64,000 bases of DNA, taken from NCBI RefSeq assembly GCF_000717875.1, contig NZ_JOCT01000032.1:1-64000 (forward strand), given 5' to 3'. A model generated the notes under the pieces. That model made no database searches, was not told the DNA's origin, and saw only the letters and a program-made list of their open reading frames with translations. Of the stretch, positions 46,176 to 55,610 are shown piece by piece. A program made the position numbers and the translations under genes. Position 1 is the first letter of the stretch; every line of letters starts with the position of its first letter. The DNA comes from Streptomyces sp. NRRL S-455 (lineage in GTDB: Bacteria > Actinomycetota > Actinomycetes > Streptomycetales > Streptomycetaceae).

Positions 46176-47797
46176 GCCCCGCACAGCAGACCCTTCTCGC
46201 CGCGAACGAGGCCAGCGAGCACCGCCCGCTGATCATCACCCTGTTCGCGCTCTTCGTCCTCGCGACCCTCGGCATCACCATCTGGGCCGGCCGCCAGACC
46301 AAGGACGCCGCCGACTTCTACGCCGGCGGACGCCAGTTCAGCGCCTTCCAGAATGGTCTCGCCGTCTCCGGCGACTACATGTCCGCCGCGTCGTTCCTCG
46401 GCATCGCGGGCGCGATCGCCCTCTTCGGCTACGACGGCTTCCTGTACTCCATCGGCTTCCTGGTCGCCTGGCTGGTCGCCCTGCTCCTGGTGGCCGAGCC
46501 GCTGAGGAACTCCGGCCGCTACACCATGGGCGACGTCCTCGCCTACCGCATGCGCCAGCGCCCGGTGCGCACCGCCGCCGGTACGTCCACGATCGTCGTG
46601 TCGATCTTCTACCTGCTGGCCCAGATGGCCGGCGCGGGCGTCCTCGTCTCGCTGCTGCTCGGCATCACCTCCGACGCGGGCAAGATCCTCATCGTCGCCC
46701 TCGTCGGCGTCCTGATGATCGTGTACGTGTCCATCGGCGGCATGAAGGGCACCACCTGGGTCCAGATGGTCAAGGCCGTGCTGCTCATCGGCGGCACCCT
46801 CCTGATCACCTTCCTGGTGCTGCTGAAGTTCAACTTCAACATCTCCGACCTGCTCGGCACGGCCGCCGAGAACAGCGGCAAGGGCGCCGCCTTCCTGGAG
46901 CCCGGCCTCCAGTACGGCATGACCGGCACCTCCAAGCTGGACTTCATCTCCCTGGGCATCGCCCTGGTGCTCGGCACGGCGGGCCTGCCGCACATCCTGA
47001 TCCGCTTCTACACGGTGCCCGACGCCAAGGCCGCCCGGAAGTCCGTGAACTGGGCGATCGGCATCATCGGCGGCTTCTACCTGATGACCATCGCGCTCGG
47101 CTTCGGCGCCGCCGCGCTCATCTCGCAGGAAGAGATCATCGCGTCCAACCCGTCGGGCAACACCGCGGCACCCCTGCTCGCCCTGCACCTGGGCGGCGTC
47201 GACTCGACCTGGGGCGCGATCCTGCTCGCCACGATCTCGGCCGTGGCCTTCGCGACGATCCTCGCCGTCGTCGCCGGCCTCACCCTCGCCTCGTCCTCCT
47301 CCTTCGCGCACGACATCTACGCCAACGTCATCCGCAAGGGGAAGGCCTCCGGCGCCGAGGAGGTCCGCGCGGCCCGCTGGGCGACCGTGCTCATCGGTGT
47401 CGTCTCCATCGGCCTGGGCGCCCTCGCCCGAGACCTGAACGTGGCCGGCCTGGTCGCGCTCGCCTTCGCGGTCGCGGCCTCCGCCAACCTGCCGACGATC
47501 CTCTACAGCCTGTTCTGGAAGCGGTTCACCACCCAGGGCGCCCTGTGGTCGATCTACGGCGGTCTGATCGTCGCCGTCGGCCTGGTGCTGTTCTCGCCGG
47601 TCGTCTCGGGCGACCCCAAGGCGATGTTCCCCGAGGTCGACTTCGCCTGGTTCCCGCTGAAGAACCCGGGCATCATCTCCATCCCGTTCGGCTTCCTCAT
47701 GGGCTGGCTCGGCACGGTCCTGTCCAAGGAGGAGCCCGACGCCAAGAAGTACGCGGAGCTGGAGGTCCGGTCCCTGACCGGCACCGGCGCCCACTGA
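46172..47797 (+). CDS. actP: Cation:acetate symporter ActP
   Basis: 541 residues with about 13 TM helices, SSS family. ActP hallmarks: FYAGGRQFSAFQNGLAVSGD, YMSAASFLGIAGAIALFGYD, GTAGLPHILIRFYTVPDAKA and ASSSSFAHDIYANVI. It imports acetate (and related short acids such as glycolate) with a cation. It is cotranscribed with the DUF485 gene and ends at a strong 17-bp terminator. Confidence 0.93.
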   Translation: MSPAQQTLLAANEASEHRPLIITLFALFVLATLGITIWAGRQTKDAADFYAGGRQFSAFQNGLAVSGDYMSAASFLGIAGAIALFGYDGFLYSIGFLVAWLVALLLVAEPLRNSGRYTMGDVLAYRMRQRPVRTAAGTSTIVVSIFYLLAQMAGAGVLVSLLLGITSDAGKILIVALVGVLMIVYVSIGGMKGTTWVQMVKAVLLIGGTLLITFLVLLKFNFNISDLLGTAAENSGKGAAFLEPGLQYGMTGTSKLDFISLGIALVLGTAGLPHILIRFYTVPDAKAARKSVNWAIGIIGGFYLMTIALGFGAAALISQEEIIASNPSGNTAAPLLALHLGGVDSTWGAILLATISAVAFATILAVVAGLTLASSSSFAHDIYANVIRKGKASGAEEVRAARWATVLIGVVSIGLGALARDLNVAGLVALAFAVAASANLPTILYSLFWKRFTTQGALWSIYGGLIVAVGLVLFSPVVSGDPKAMFPEVDFAWFPLKNPGIISIPFGFLMGWLGTVLSKEEPDAKKYAELEVRSLTGTGAH

Positions 47798-47811
47798 TCA
47801 CGAACCCACGC

Positions 47812-47857
47812 CGCGGCCGCGCCGCAGGAACCTCCGGGCCCCTGCGGCGCGGCCGCG
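47812..47857 (+). terminator. Strong 17-bp hairpin terminator behind actP
   Basis: CGCGGCCGCGCCGCAGG (47812-47828) and CCTGCGGCGCGGCCGCG (47841-47857) form a perfect stem with a 12-base loop, 15 bp after the stop. Confidence 0.8.
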
Positions 47858-47966
47858 TTCCACGACATGGGATCGGGCCTGTGGAGTTGTCGGTGGCGTC
47901 ACGTAGGCTCACAGGTGTCGGAGAACAGTGCTCCGGGCACGATCCGCGTCGAGGGAGGGGGCCCAC

Positions 47967-48956
47967 GTGCTCATCGACACCTACGGCCGAGTGGCAACCG
48001 ACCTGAGGGTCTCGCTGACCGACCGGTGCAACCTGCGCTGCACGTACTGCATGCCCGAGGAGGGACTGCAGTGGCTGGCCAAGCCGGACCTGCTCACGGA
48101 TGACGAGATCGTCCGCCTGATCGACATCGCGGTCACGTCCCTCGGGATCGAGGAGATCCGCTTCACCGGCGGCGAGCCCTTGCTGCGCCCCGGCTTGGTC
48201 GGCATCGTCGAGCGCGTCGCGGCACTCGAGCCCCGCCCCCAGATGTCCCTCACGACCAACGGCATCGGCCTGGGGCGCACGGCGGCGGCGCTGAAGGCGG
48301 CCGGCCTGGACCGGGTCAACGTCTCCCTCGACACCCTCCGCCCGGACGTCTTCAAGACCCTCACCCGCCGCGACCGCCACAAGGACGTCATCCAGGGCCT
48401 GCACGCCGCGCGGGAGGCGGGCCTGACCCCGGTCAAGGTCAACTCGGTCCTGATGCCGGGGCTCAACGACGACGAGGCCCCCGACCTCCTCGCCTGGGCC
48501 GTGGAACACGACTACGAGCTGCGCTTCATCGAGCAGATGCCCCTGGACGCCCAGCACGGCTGGAAGCGCGACGGCATGATCACGGCGGGTGAGATCCTGG
48601 CCTCCCTGCGCACGCGCTTCGAGCTGACTCCCGAGGGTGAGGAGAAGCGCGGCTCGGCCCCGGCGGAGCGCTGGCTGGTCGACGGCGGCCCGCACGTGGT
48701 CGGTGTCATCGCCTCCGTCACCCGCCCCTTCTGCGCGGCCTGCGACCGCACCCGCCTCACGGCCGACGGCCAGATACGGACCTGCCTCTTCGCCCAGGAG
48801 GAGACCGACCTCCGCGCCGCCCTCCGCTCCGGCGCCCCGGACGAGGAGATCGCCCGCCTCTGGCGCCTGGCGATGTGGGGCAAGAAGGCGGGCGCGGGAC
48901 TGGACGACCCGACGTTCGTGCAGCCGGACCGTCCCATGTCGGCGATCGGCGGCTGA
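47967..48956 (+). CDS. moaA: GTP 3',8-cyclase MoaA (molybdenum cofactor)
   Basis: 329 residues, radical SAM. The N-terminal cluster CxxxCxxC is Cys21, Cys25, Cys28 (CNLRCTYC); the SAM motif GGEP is at 67-70. The C-terminal second cluster has Cys256, Cys259 and Cys273 (FCAACDRTRLTADGQIRTC), and the protein ends in Gly-Gly as MoaA requires. It converts GTP to 3',8-cyclo-7,8-dihydro-GTP. GTG at 47967 follows GGAGGGGG. It is alone here; other mo genes are not in the window. Confidence 0.95.
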   Translation: MLIDTYGRVATDLRVSLTDRCNLRCTYCMPEEGLQWLAKPDLLTDDEIVRLIDIAVTSLGIEEIRFTGGEPLLRPGLVGIVERVAALEPRPQMSLTTNGIGLGRTAAALKAAGLDRVNVSLDTLRPDVFKTLTRRDRHKDVIQGLHAAREAGLTPVKVNSVLMPGLNDDEAPDLLAWAVEHDYELRFIEQMPLDAQHGWKRDGMITAGEILASLRTRFELTPEGEEKRGSAPAERWLVDGGPHVVGVIASVTRPFCAACDRTRLTADGQIRTCLFAQEETDLRAALRSGAPDEEIARLWRLAMWGKKAGAGLDDPTFVQPDRPMSAIGG

Positions 48957-48960
48957 GAGG

Positions 48961-49179
48961 TCAAGAGGTTTCCGGGGACTCCCACTCCTTGAGCAGGACG
49001 ACGTCCTTGAGGAATCCCCGGACACCGAGGAACTGCGACAGATGCTCGCGATGCTCCTCGCAGGCCAGCCAGGTCTTCCGCCGCTCCGGCGTATGGATCT
49101 TGGGGTTGTTCCACGCAAGCACCCATACCGCGTCGACACGGCAGCCCTTCGCGGAACAGACGGGCGTCTCGTCACTCAC
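48961..49179 (-). CDS. Small conserved protein with Cys/His residues
   Basis: 72 residues, no membrane segment. Cys at 8, 13 and 40 with two nearby His (CSAKGCRV; LACEEHREHL) could bind zinc. Some databases label similar short proteins acetone carboxylase, which I consider unsupported. It is convergent with moaA (4-bp gap) and downstream of the DUF3099 gene with a terminator in between, so it likely has its own promoter. Confidence 0.7.
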   Translation of the reverse strand: MSDETPVCSAKGCRVDAVWVLAWNNPKIHTPERRKTWLACEEHREHLSQFLGVRGFLKDVVLLKEWESPETS

Positions 49180-49200
49180 AGGTTCGTCTCACCACTGCAC

Positions 49201-49248
49201 ACAGAAAAGGCGACGCCGAGCAGCCACGGGGGGAGCTGCCCGGCGTCG
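49201..49248 (-). terminator. Intrinsic terminator with T-run behind the DUF3099 gene
   Basis: CGACGCCGAGCAGC (49211-49224) pairs with GCTGCCCGGCGTCG (49235-49248) with one bulge. On the minus strand it is followed by CCTTTTCTGT (49210-49201), a T-run unusual for this GC-rich DNA. It lies about 150 bp past the DUF3099 stop. Confidence 0.78.
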
Positions 49249-49395
49249 GTCCGTCGCTCCGACGGGGGATGCGGAGCGCCTACGAAGTATGTCACGGGTA
49301 ACCCCGGGCCCGGCACCTGAACAACATGATTGATCTGAGCTTTTCTTGAGCTTGGCGGGAAGCCGACTTCCGTTTGTGATCAGTCCCCGGCAGCC

Positions 49396-49791
49396 CTACC
49401 GCTCGGACGACTCGCTCGGTGCTCCCCGTACGGGCCCCGGCGCGGTGTCTTCCGCGGCGGATTCCGCCCGGGCGTCGTCCGGCCCCGGCGGCGCGATCAT
49501 CGGCCGCACCGGAGGCACCACGAACGTCGACGGCAGGGACGGCGCGTTCTCGCGCCCCGCGTTCGCGATCACCACCGCGATGTACGGCAGCACCAGCCCG
49601 AGCACCAACGCCACGATGGCGACGTGCCGTTCGATGTTCCACAGGGTGGCCGCGAGGATCACGGAGATCGTGCGAACCGTCATCGAGATCACGTACCGGC
49701 GCTGCCGCCCGCGTACGTCCTCCTGAAGTCCCGCCCGGGCGCCGGTGATCCGGAAAACCTGGACGTGTCCACCGCCATGCTGCTTCCGCAT
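49396..49791 (-). CDS. DUF3099-type membrane protein
   Basis: 131 residues: a basic N-terminal part (HVQVFRITGARAGLQEDVRGRQRRY), two TM helices (about 36-52 and 56-77) and a Pro-rich hydrophilic tail (about 84-131). Layout and the RRYVISM motif before TM1 fit DUF3099 of actinobacteria. Function unknown. It is monocistronic, divergent from the GlsB-type gene across a 243-bp gap with no other gene. Confidence 0.78.
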   Translation of the reverse strand: MRKQHGGGHVQVFRITGARAGLQEDVRGRQRRYVISMTVRTISVILAATLWNIERHVAIVALVLGLVLPYIAVVIANAGRENAPSLPSTFVVPPVRPMIAPPGPDDARAESAAEDTAPGPVRGAPSESSER

Positions 49792-50034
49792 CGCATTCCA
49801 CCATCCGCCCGTATCGCACTCTCCCCGCCCCGTGACAGCCCCGGCCGGCCGGGGAACCTGCCCAGGGCAGCTTCCACGTTACGCCGCGCCTGCGTCGGCC
49901 ACGAGACCGGGGCCGCTCCGCCCGGGGCGGCCGGTCCGAGCCGTGCCGGGGACGGCCATCCCCGGCATGCGGCGTAGGGCACCTGGGCCGACACTGGGCG
50001 TAGTGGCCACGTCGAGCCGTACGAGGAGGCAGCG

Positions 50035-50310
50035 ATGGGCTGGTTGTGGGCGATCATCGTGGGATTCGTACTCGGCCTTCTCGCCAAGGCGATCATCCCG
50101 GGCAAACAGCACATTCCTCTGTGGCTGACCACCATCCTGGGCATCCTCGGCGCCGTCGGCGGCAACGCGGTCGCCCGGGCGGCCGGCGTCGACGCGACCG
50201 CGGGCATCGACTGGTGGCGCCACATCTTCCAGCTGGTCGCCGCGGTGGCTCTCGTCGCCATCGGTGACCGGGCCTACATGTCGTTCAAGGGGAGACAGCG
50301 CAGGGCATGA
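50035..50310 (+). CDS. GlsB/YeaQ/YmgE family stress-response membrane protein
   Basis: 91 residues with three hydrophobic helices (about 3-20, 30-48, 62-80) and the transglycosylase-associated pattern GFVLGLLAKAIIPGK and LGILGAVGGNAVA. The gene is cloned in many stress regulons; the biochemical role is unknown. GAGGAGG precedes the ATG. Convergent with tyrS across a strong terminator. Confidence 0.87.
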   Translation: MGWLWAIIVGFVLGLLAKAIIPGKQHIPLWLTTILGILGAVGGNAVARAAGVDATAGIDWWRHIFQLVAAVALVAIGDRAYMSFKGRQRRA

Positions 50311-50323
50311 CGCGCGAGACGGC

Positions 50324-50361
50324 GAAGGGGGCGGCCTCCGGCACCGGAGGCCGCCCCCTTC
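50324..50361. terminator. 18-bp bidirectional terminator
   Basis: GAAGGGGGCGGCCTCCGG (50324-50341) and its reverse complement (50344-50361) form a nearly loop-free stem that must open near its tip. It lies between the GlsB-type stop and the tyrS stop and carries TTC/GAA at the base for both strands. Confidence 0.8.
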
Positions 50362-50370
50362 CTCGTACGC

Positions 50371-51639
50371 TCAGGCGCCGGTGACCTCCACCGCCGCCAG
50401 GTTCTTCTTGCCCCGGCGCAGCACCAGCCAGCGGCCGTGCAGCAGGTCCTCCTTGGCGGGGACCGCGTCCTCACCGGTGACCTTGACGTTGTTCACGTAG
50501 GCGCCGCCCTCCTTGACCGTGCGGCGCGCGGCCGACTTGCTGGCGACCAGGCCGACCTCGGCGAACAGGTCCACGACCGGGCCGAGCTCGGCGACCTGGA
50601 CGTGCGGCACCTCCGACAGGGCCGCGGCCAGCGTCCTGTCGTCGAGCTCCGCCAGCTCACCCTGCCCGAACAGGGCCTTCGACGCGGCGATCACGGCGGC
50701 CGTCTGGTCGGCGCCGTGCACCAGCGTCGTCAGCTCCTCGGCCAGCGCACGCTGCGCGGCACGGGCCTGCGGACGCTCCTGCGTCTGCTGCTCCAGCTCC
50801 TCCAGCTCCGCACGGGACCGGAAGGACAGGATGCGCATGTACTTCGAGATGTCCCGGTCGTCCACGTTCAGCCAGAACTGGTAGAACGCGTACGGCGTCG
50901 TCATCTCCGGGTCGAGCCAGACGGCGCCGCCCTCGGTCTTGCCGAACTTGGTGCCGTCCGCCTTGGTCATCAGCGGCGTCGCCATGGCGTGCACCGCGGC
51001 GTCCGGCTCCAGCCGGTGGATCAGATCCAGGCCCGCCGTGAGGTTGCCCCACTGGTCGCTGCCGCCCTGCTGGAGCGTGCAGCCGTACCTCCGGTACAGC
51101 TGCAGGAAGTCCATGCCCTGGAGAAGCTGGTAGCTGAACTCCGTGTAGCTGATGCCCTCGGAGGACTCCAGGCGCCGGGCCACCGAGTCCTTCGTCAGCA
51201 TCTTGTTGACGCGGAAGTGCTTGCCGATGTCCCGCAGGAACTCGATCGCGGAGAGGTTCTCCGTCCAGTCGAGGTTGTTGACCATGACGGCCGCGTTCTC
51301 GCCCTCGAAGGTCAGGAACGGCTCGATCTGGGCGCGCAACTTGGCGACCCAGCCGGTGACCGTCTCCGGGTCGTTCAGCGTCCGCTCGGCGGTCGGACGC
51401 GGGTCGCCGATCAGACCCGTGGCACCGCCGACCAGCGCCAGCGGCCGGTGACCGGCCTGCTGGAGCCGGCGCACCGTGAGCACCTGTACCAGGTGGCCCA
51501 CGTGCAGTGACGGCGCCGTCGGGTCGAAGCCGCAATAGAACGTGACGGGACCGTCCGCGAGCGCCTTGCGCAAAGCGTCCTCGTCAGTGGACAGGGCGAA
51601 CAGCCCGCGCCACTTCAGCTCGTCGACGATGTCCGTCAC
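50371..51639 (-). CDS. tyrS: Tyrosyl-tRNA synthetase
   Basis: 422 residues, class I aaRS. HIGH motif HVGH at 46-49, KMSKS-equivalent KFGKT at 231-235, tyrosine-pocket sequences [18 protein letters not shown] and a C-terminal S4 RNA-binding domain ([20 protein letters not shown]). It charges tRNA-Tyr. It starts 57 bp after the TldE stop, so it may be read from the tldD promoter as well as its own. I see no T-box upstream. Confidence 0.96.
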   Translation of the reverse strand: MTDIVDELKWRGLFALSTDEDALRKALADGPVTFYCGFDPTAPSLHVGHLVQVLTVRRLQQAGHRPLALVGGATGLIGDPRPTAERTLNDPETVTGWVAKLRAQIEPFLTFEGENAAVMVNNLDWTENLSAIEFLRDIGKHFRVNKMLTKDSVARRLESSEGISYTEFSYQLLQGMDFLQLYRRYGCTLQQGGSDQWGNLTAGLDLIHRLEPDAAVHAMATPLMTKADGTKFGKTEGGAVWLDPEMTTPYAFYQFWLNVDDRDISKYMRILSFRSRAELEELEQQTQERPQARAAQRALAEELTTLVHGADQTAAVIAASKALFGQGELAELDDRTLAAALSEVPHVQVAELGPVVDLFAEVGLVASKSAARRTVKEGGAYVNNVKVTGEDAVPAKEDLLHGRWLVLRRGKKNLAAVEVTGA

Positions 51640-51695
51640 GGTTCTCGTGTCTCCTTGGTGATCCTCGGGCAGTCGGGTGACAGCCGACTACGAGG

Positions 51696-53090
51696 TTATA
51701 CGCCCTGACTGACTGAGCTCATATTGAAATCCGGGACCCGCAGCGCGGGCATGGCCGCCCTGGTGAACCAGTCGCCCCACTCCCTGGGCAGCGTCTTCTC
51801 GGTCCGTCCCGCCTCGGTGGCCCGGCCCAGCAGGCCGACCGGCGACTCGTTGAACCGGAAATTGTTCACCTCGCCGGTCACCTCGCCGTTCTCCACGAGG
51901 TAGACACCGTCCCGGGTCAGACCCGTCAGCAGCAGCGTCGCCGGATCGACCTCCCGGATGTACCACAGGCAGGTCAGCAGCAGTCCGCGCCCCGTGTTCG
52001 CGACCATCTCGTCCAGGGAGCGGTCCTCGCCGCCGTCCAGGACGAGGTTGTCGATGCCCGGCGCCACCGGCAGCCCGGTCAGACCCGCGCTGTGGCGGCT
52101 GGTCGTCAGGTGCCGCAGCTCGCCCTCGCGCATCCAGTCGGTGGACGTGAGCGGCAGCCCGTTGTCGAACACCGACTGGTCGCCCCCCGAGGAGTGGGCG
52201 ATCACGAAGGGCGCCGACTCCAGACCGGGCTCCTTCGGATCGCTGCGCAGGGTGAGCGGCAGGTCGGTCAGCTTCTCGCCGACCCGGGTGCCGCCGCCCG
52301 GCTTGGAGAACACCGTGCGGCCCTCCACCGCGTCCCGGCCCGACGCCGACCACATCTGGTAGACCAGCAGGTCCGCCACGGCCGTCGGCGGCAGCAGCGT
52401 CTCGTACCGCCCCGCGGGCAGCTCCAGGCGCCGCTCGGCCCACCCGAGACGCACGGCCAGTTCCGCGTCCATGGCGGCCGGGTCGACGTCCTTGAAGTCC
52501 CGTGTGGAGCGCCCGGCCCACGCGGACCTGGTGCGGTCGGGGGACTTGGCGTTGAGCTCCAGCGTCCCGTTCGGCTGGTCGTGCCGCAGCCGCAGCCCCG
52601 TCGACGTGCCCACGTACGTCGACACCAGTTCGTGGTTGGCGAAGCCGTACAGTTCACGGCCACCCGCACGCGCGCGGGCGAAGGCCTCGCCGAGCGCCGG
52701 AGCGAAGTCGGCGAACACGGCGGAGGAGGTCTCGGCCGGCGCCTCCGTGAACTCCGGCGACCGCGCCACACCCGTGACCAGCGGCTGCGCGTCCTCGGCG
52801 GGTCCGGCACCGCGAGCGGCGGCCTCGGCGGCCCGCACCAGGGGCTCCAGCTCGTCGGCGGTCACGGCGGACCGGGACACCACTCCCGAGGCCGTGCCCT
52901 CCTTGCCGTCGACCGTGGCGACGACGGTGAGGGTGCGCCCGCGCGTGACACCGTTCGTGGTCAGCGCGTTGCCCGCCCAGCGCAGATTGGCGGTGGACTG
53001 CTCGTCGGCGATGACCACACACCCGTCCGCCCGGGACAGTTCGAGGGCGCGCTCGACGACCTCGTGCGGCTTGCTGGGACGCGCGCTCAT
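51696..53090 (-). CDS. TldE/PmbA-like metalloprotease-related protein
   Basis: 464 residues. PmbA/TldE features: VAGRYETLLPPTAVADLLVY-like segment (AGRYETLLPP), GTRVGEKLTDLPLTLRSDP and GLTRDGVYLVENGEVTGEVN. It lacks the HExxxH metal motif of its partner, as expected for the non-catalytic subunit of the TldD/E heterodimer. The complex trims peptides and matures some ribosomal peptide antibiotics. The start overlaps the tldD stop (ATGA). Confidence 0.9.
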   Translation of the reverse strand: MSARPSKPHEVVERALELSRADGCVVIADEQSTANLRWAGNALTTNGVTRGRTLTVVATVDGKEGTASGVVSRSAVTADELEPLVRAAEAAARGAGPAEDAQPLVTGVARSPEFTEAPAETSSAVFADFAPALGEAFARARAGGRELYGFANHELVSTYVGTSTGLRLRHDQPNGTLELNAKSPDRTRSAWAGRSTRDFKDVDPAAMDAELAVRLGWAERRLELPAGRYETLLPPTAVADLLVYQMWSASGRDAVEGRTVFSKPGGGTRVGEKLTDLPLTLRSDPKEPGLESAPFVIAHSSGGDQSVFDNGLPLTSTDWMREGELRHLTTSRHSAGLTGLPVAPGIDNLVLDGGEDRSLDEMVANTGRGLLLTCLWYIREVDPATLLLTGLTRDGVYLVENGEVTGEVNNFRFNESPVGLLGRATEAGRTEKTLPREWGDWFTRAAMPALRVPDFNMSSVSQGV

Positions 53091-54643
53091 CGACCGGCCT
53101 CCTGGGTCGTGTTGAGGATGTTGACGCCCTTGAACAGGGCCGACGGGCAGCCGTGGGACACGGACGCCACCTGGCCCGGCTGGGCCTTGCCGCAGTTGAA
53201 GGCGCCGCCCAGGACATAGGTCTGCGGACCGCCCACCGCGGCCATGGAGCCCCAGAAGTCGGTGGTCGTCGCCTGGTAGGCCACGTCCCGCAGCTGCCCG
53301 GCGAGCCGTCCGTTCTCGATCCGGTAGAAGCGCTGCCCCGTGAACTGGAAGTTGTAGCGCTGCATGTCGATCGACCAGGACCGGTCACCGACGACGTAGA
53401 CGCCCCGCTCCACACCCCCGATCAGATCCTCGGTCGACATACCGGCCGGATCCGGCCGCAACGACACGTTGGCCATGCGCTGCACGGGCACGTGCCCGGG
53501 GGAGTCGGCGTAGGCGCACCCGTTGGACCGCTCGAAACCGGTCAGCCTGGCGATCCGCCGGTCCAGCTGGTAGCCGACCAGCGTGCCGTCCTTCACCAGG
53601 TCCCAGGACTGTGCCTCGACGCCCTCGTCGTCGTACCCGATCGTGGCGAGCCCGTGCTCGGCGGTGCGGTCGCCGGTGACGTTCATCAGCTCCGAGCCGT
53701 ACCGCAACGTGCCCAGCTGGTCGAACGTGGCGAAGGACGTACCGGCGTACGCGGCCTCGTAACCGAGCGCCCGGTCCAGCTCGGTGGCGTGCCCGATGGA
53801 CTCGTGGATGGTCAGCCACAGGTTGGACGGGTCGACGACCAGGTCGTACAGACCCGCCTCGACGCTCGGCGCCCGCATCTTCTCGGCGAGCAGCTCCGGG
53901 ATCTGCTCCAGCTCGGCCTCCCAGTCCCAGCCGGTCCCCCGCAGGTACTCCCAACCGCGTCCCACGGGCGGCGCGAGCGTGCGCATCGAGTCGAACTCGC
54001 CGCTCGACTCGTCCACCGACACCGCGTTGAACACCGGGTGCAGCCGCACCCGCTGCTGCGTGGTCACGGTCCCGGCGGTGTCGGCGTAGAACTTGTTCTC
54101 GTGAACGGTGAGCAGCGAGGCGTCGACGTGATCGACCCCGTCCGCCGCGAGGAGCCGCGCGCTCCACTCCGCGAGGAGCCCGGCCTTCTCCTCGTCGGGC
54201 ACGGTGAACGGATCGATCTCGTACGACGAGACCCACGTCTTCTCGGCGTGCACCGGCTCGTCGGCCAGCTCGACCCTCCCCCACTGCCCGAAAGGCGTGG
54301 GAGGTGCCCCCACGTCCGATCCGGCCGCCCTGATCACCTGTGCGGACAGCTTGGCCATCGCCACCGCCTGCCCGGCGACCTTCGCGGCGGCGTCCAGGCT
54401 GAGGTCGACACCGGACGCGAAACCCCACGTACCGCCGTGCACCACGCGCACCGCGTACCCGAGGTCGGTGGTGTCCGACGACCCGGCGGGCCTGGCGTCC
54501 CGGAACCGCCAGGAGGCGCCTCGCACCCGCTCGAACCGGAAGTCCGCGTGCTCCGCGCCCAGCGCACGCGCGCGGGCGAGGGCCGCGTCGGCGAGGGCGC
54601 GTAGAGGAAGCGCGAGGAACGATTGATCGATCTCATGGGCCAC
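53087..54643 (-). CDS. tldD: TldD-like metalloprotease subunit
   Basis: 518 residues, slightly longer than usual. The metal motif HESIGH is at 280-285 (HExxxH), followed by ATELDRALGYEAAYAGTSFA. Later conserved segments include VVGDRSWSIDMQRYNFQFTG. Residues 111-123 (VGAPPTPFGQWGR) are encoded by a dispersed palindrome and look like an in-frame insertion before the domain boundary. GTG at 54643 follows AAGGAG. The TldD/E pair is conserved as an operon here. Confidence 0.91.
   Translation of the reverse strand: MAHEIDQSFLALPLRALADAALARARALGAEHADFRFERVRGASWRFRDARPAGSSDTTDLGYAVRVVHGGTWGFASGVDLSLDAAAKVAGQAVAMAKLSAQVIRAAGSDVGAPPTPFGQWGRVELADEPVHAEKTWVSSYEIDPFTVPDEEKAGLLAEWSARLLAADGVDHVDASLLTVHENKFYADTAGTVTTQQRVRLHPVFNAVSVDESSGEFDSMRTLAPPVGRGWEYLRGTGWDWEAELEQIPELLAEKMRAPSVEAGLYDLVVDPSNLWLTIHESIGHATELDRALGYEAAYAGTSFATFDQLGTLRYGSELMNVTGDRTAEHGLATIGYDDEGVEAQSWDLVKDGTLVGYQLDRRIARLTGFERSNGCAYADSPGHVPVQRMANVSLRPDPAGMSTEDLIGGVERGVYVVGDRSWSIDMQRYNFQFTGQRFYRIENGRLAGQLRDVAYQATTTDFWGSMAAVGGPQTYVLGGAFNCGKAQPGQVASVSHGCPSALFKGVNILNTTQEAGR
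54275..54313. repeat. Short palindromic insertion in tldD coding sequence
   Basis: CCTCCCCCACTGCCCGAAAG, then GCGTGGGAGGTGCCCCCAC. The CTCCCCCAC and GTGGGAG arms pair, and the CCCCCA end is shared with the other short palindromes at 18844 and 40703. It is read in frame (13 codons) and is absent, as far as I recall, from typical TldD sequences, which go straight to LADEPV. Confidence 0.7.
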
Positions 54644-54885
54644 GGGCGGCCTCTCCTTCGGTCATGGCGCGGTCCGGGTGAGTGAAGCATGTCGCCAAGG
54701 GCGATGGTGTGGCCACACCGCCATGGTCGCCGCACTGACTGTAGGAACCCGACAGGAGGTCACGGGAGCCACTGTCGGTGCCTGAATGTTCCGGGACGGA
54801 CTCGGACCGATAGGTTTTCGGAGAAGCCGCCTGTCATCCTGGTGTCCGGGCGGGTGAACCAGACCGCTACCGAAAGGGTGATCCG

Positions 54886-55605
54886 TTGAGCCGCTCGGTT
54901 CTCGTCACCGGAGGCAACCGGGGCATCGGCCTCGCCATCGCCCGCGCTTTCGCCGACGCCGGCGACAAGGTCGCCATCACGTACCGCTCGGGCGAGCCGC
55001 CCGCGGCCCTGACGGAATTGGGCTGCCTGGCCGTCAAGTGCGACATCACCGACGCCGAGCAGGTGGAGCAGGCCTACAAGGAGGTCGAGGAGGTCCACGG
55101 CCCCGTCGAGGTCCTCGTCGCCAACGCCGGCGTCACCAAGGACCAGCTCCTGATGCGCATGTCCGAGGAGGACTTCACGTCCGTCCTCGAGACGAACCTC
55201 ACCGGCACCTTCCGGGTCGTCAAGCGCGCCAACCGCGGGATGCTGCGGGCCAAGAAGGGCCGCGTCGTGCTGATCTCCTCGGTCGTCGGGCTGCTCGGCT
55301 CCGCGGGGCAGGCCAACTACGCCGCCTCCAAGGCCGGCCTGGTCGGCTTCGCGCGCTCCCTCGCCCGTGAGCTGGGCTCGCGCAACATCACCTTCAACGT
55401 CGTCGCGCCCGGCTTCGTCGAGACCGACATGACCGCGGTGCTCTCCGACGAGCAGCGCGCCGGCATCGTGAAGCAGGTCCCGCTCGGCCGGTACGCGCAG
55501 CCCGAGGAGATCGCCGCGACGGTGCGGTTCCTCGCCTCGGACGACGCCTCGTACATCACTGGAGCCGTCATTCCCGTTGACGGCGGACTGGGAATGGGTC
55601 ACTGA
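54886..55605 (+). CDS. fabG: 3-oxoacyl-[ACP] reductase FabG
   Basis: 239 residues, SDR fold. SVLVTGGNRGIGLAIARAF holds the NADPH motif, NAG is in VLVANAGVTKDQ, and the catalytic Ser (SSVVG), Tyr and Lys (YAASK) are intact; the end is VIPVDGGLGMGH. It reduces 3-oxoacyl-ACP in fatty acid elongation. TTG start at 54886 with AAAGGGTG upstream. Followed 5 bp later by fabI, an arrangement like mycobacterial fabG1-inhA. Confidence 0.93.
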   Translation: MSRSVLVTGGNRGIGLAIARAFADAGDKVAITYRSGEPPAALTELGCLAVKCDITDAEQVEQAYKEVEEVHGPVEVLVANAGVTKDQLLMRMSEEDFTSVLETNLTGTFRVVKRANRGMLRAKKGRVVLISSVVGLLGSAGQANYAASKAGLVGFARSLARELGSRNITFNVVAPGFVETDMTAVLSDEQRAGIVKQVPLGRYAQPEEIAATVRFLASDDASYITGAVIPVDGGLGMGH

Positions 55606-55610
55606 TCACC

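Noticed and set aside
48961..49179. Label 'acetone carboxylase' for the 72-residue protein
   Set aside because: Real acetone carboxylase subunits are far longer; no catalytic features are present.
51640..51695. T-box leader for tyrS
   Set aside because: The 56-bp gap is too short and has no T-box sequence.
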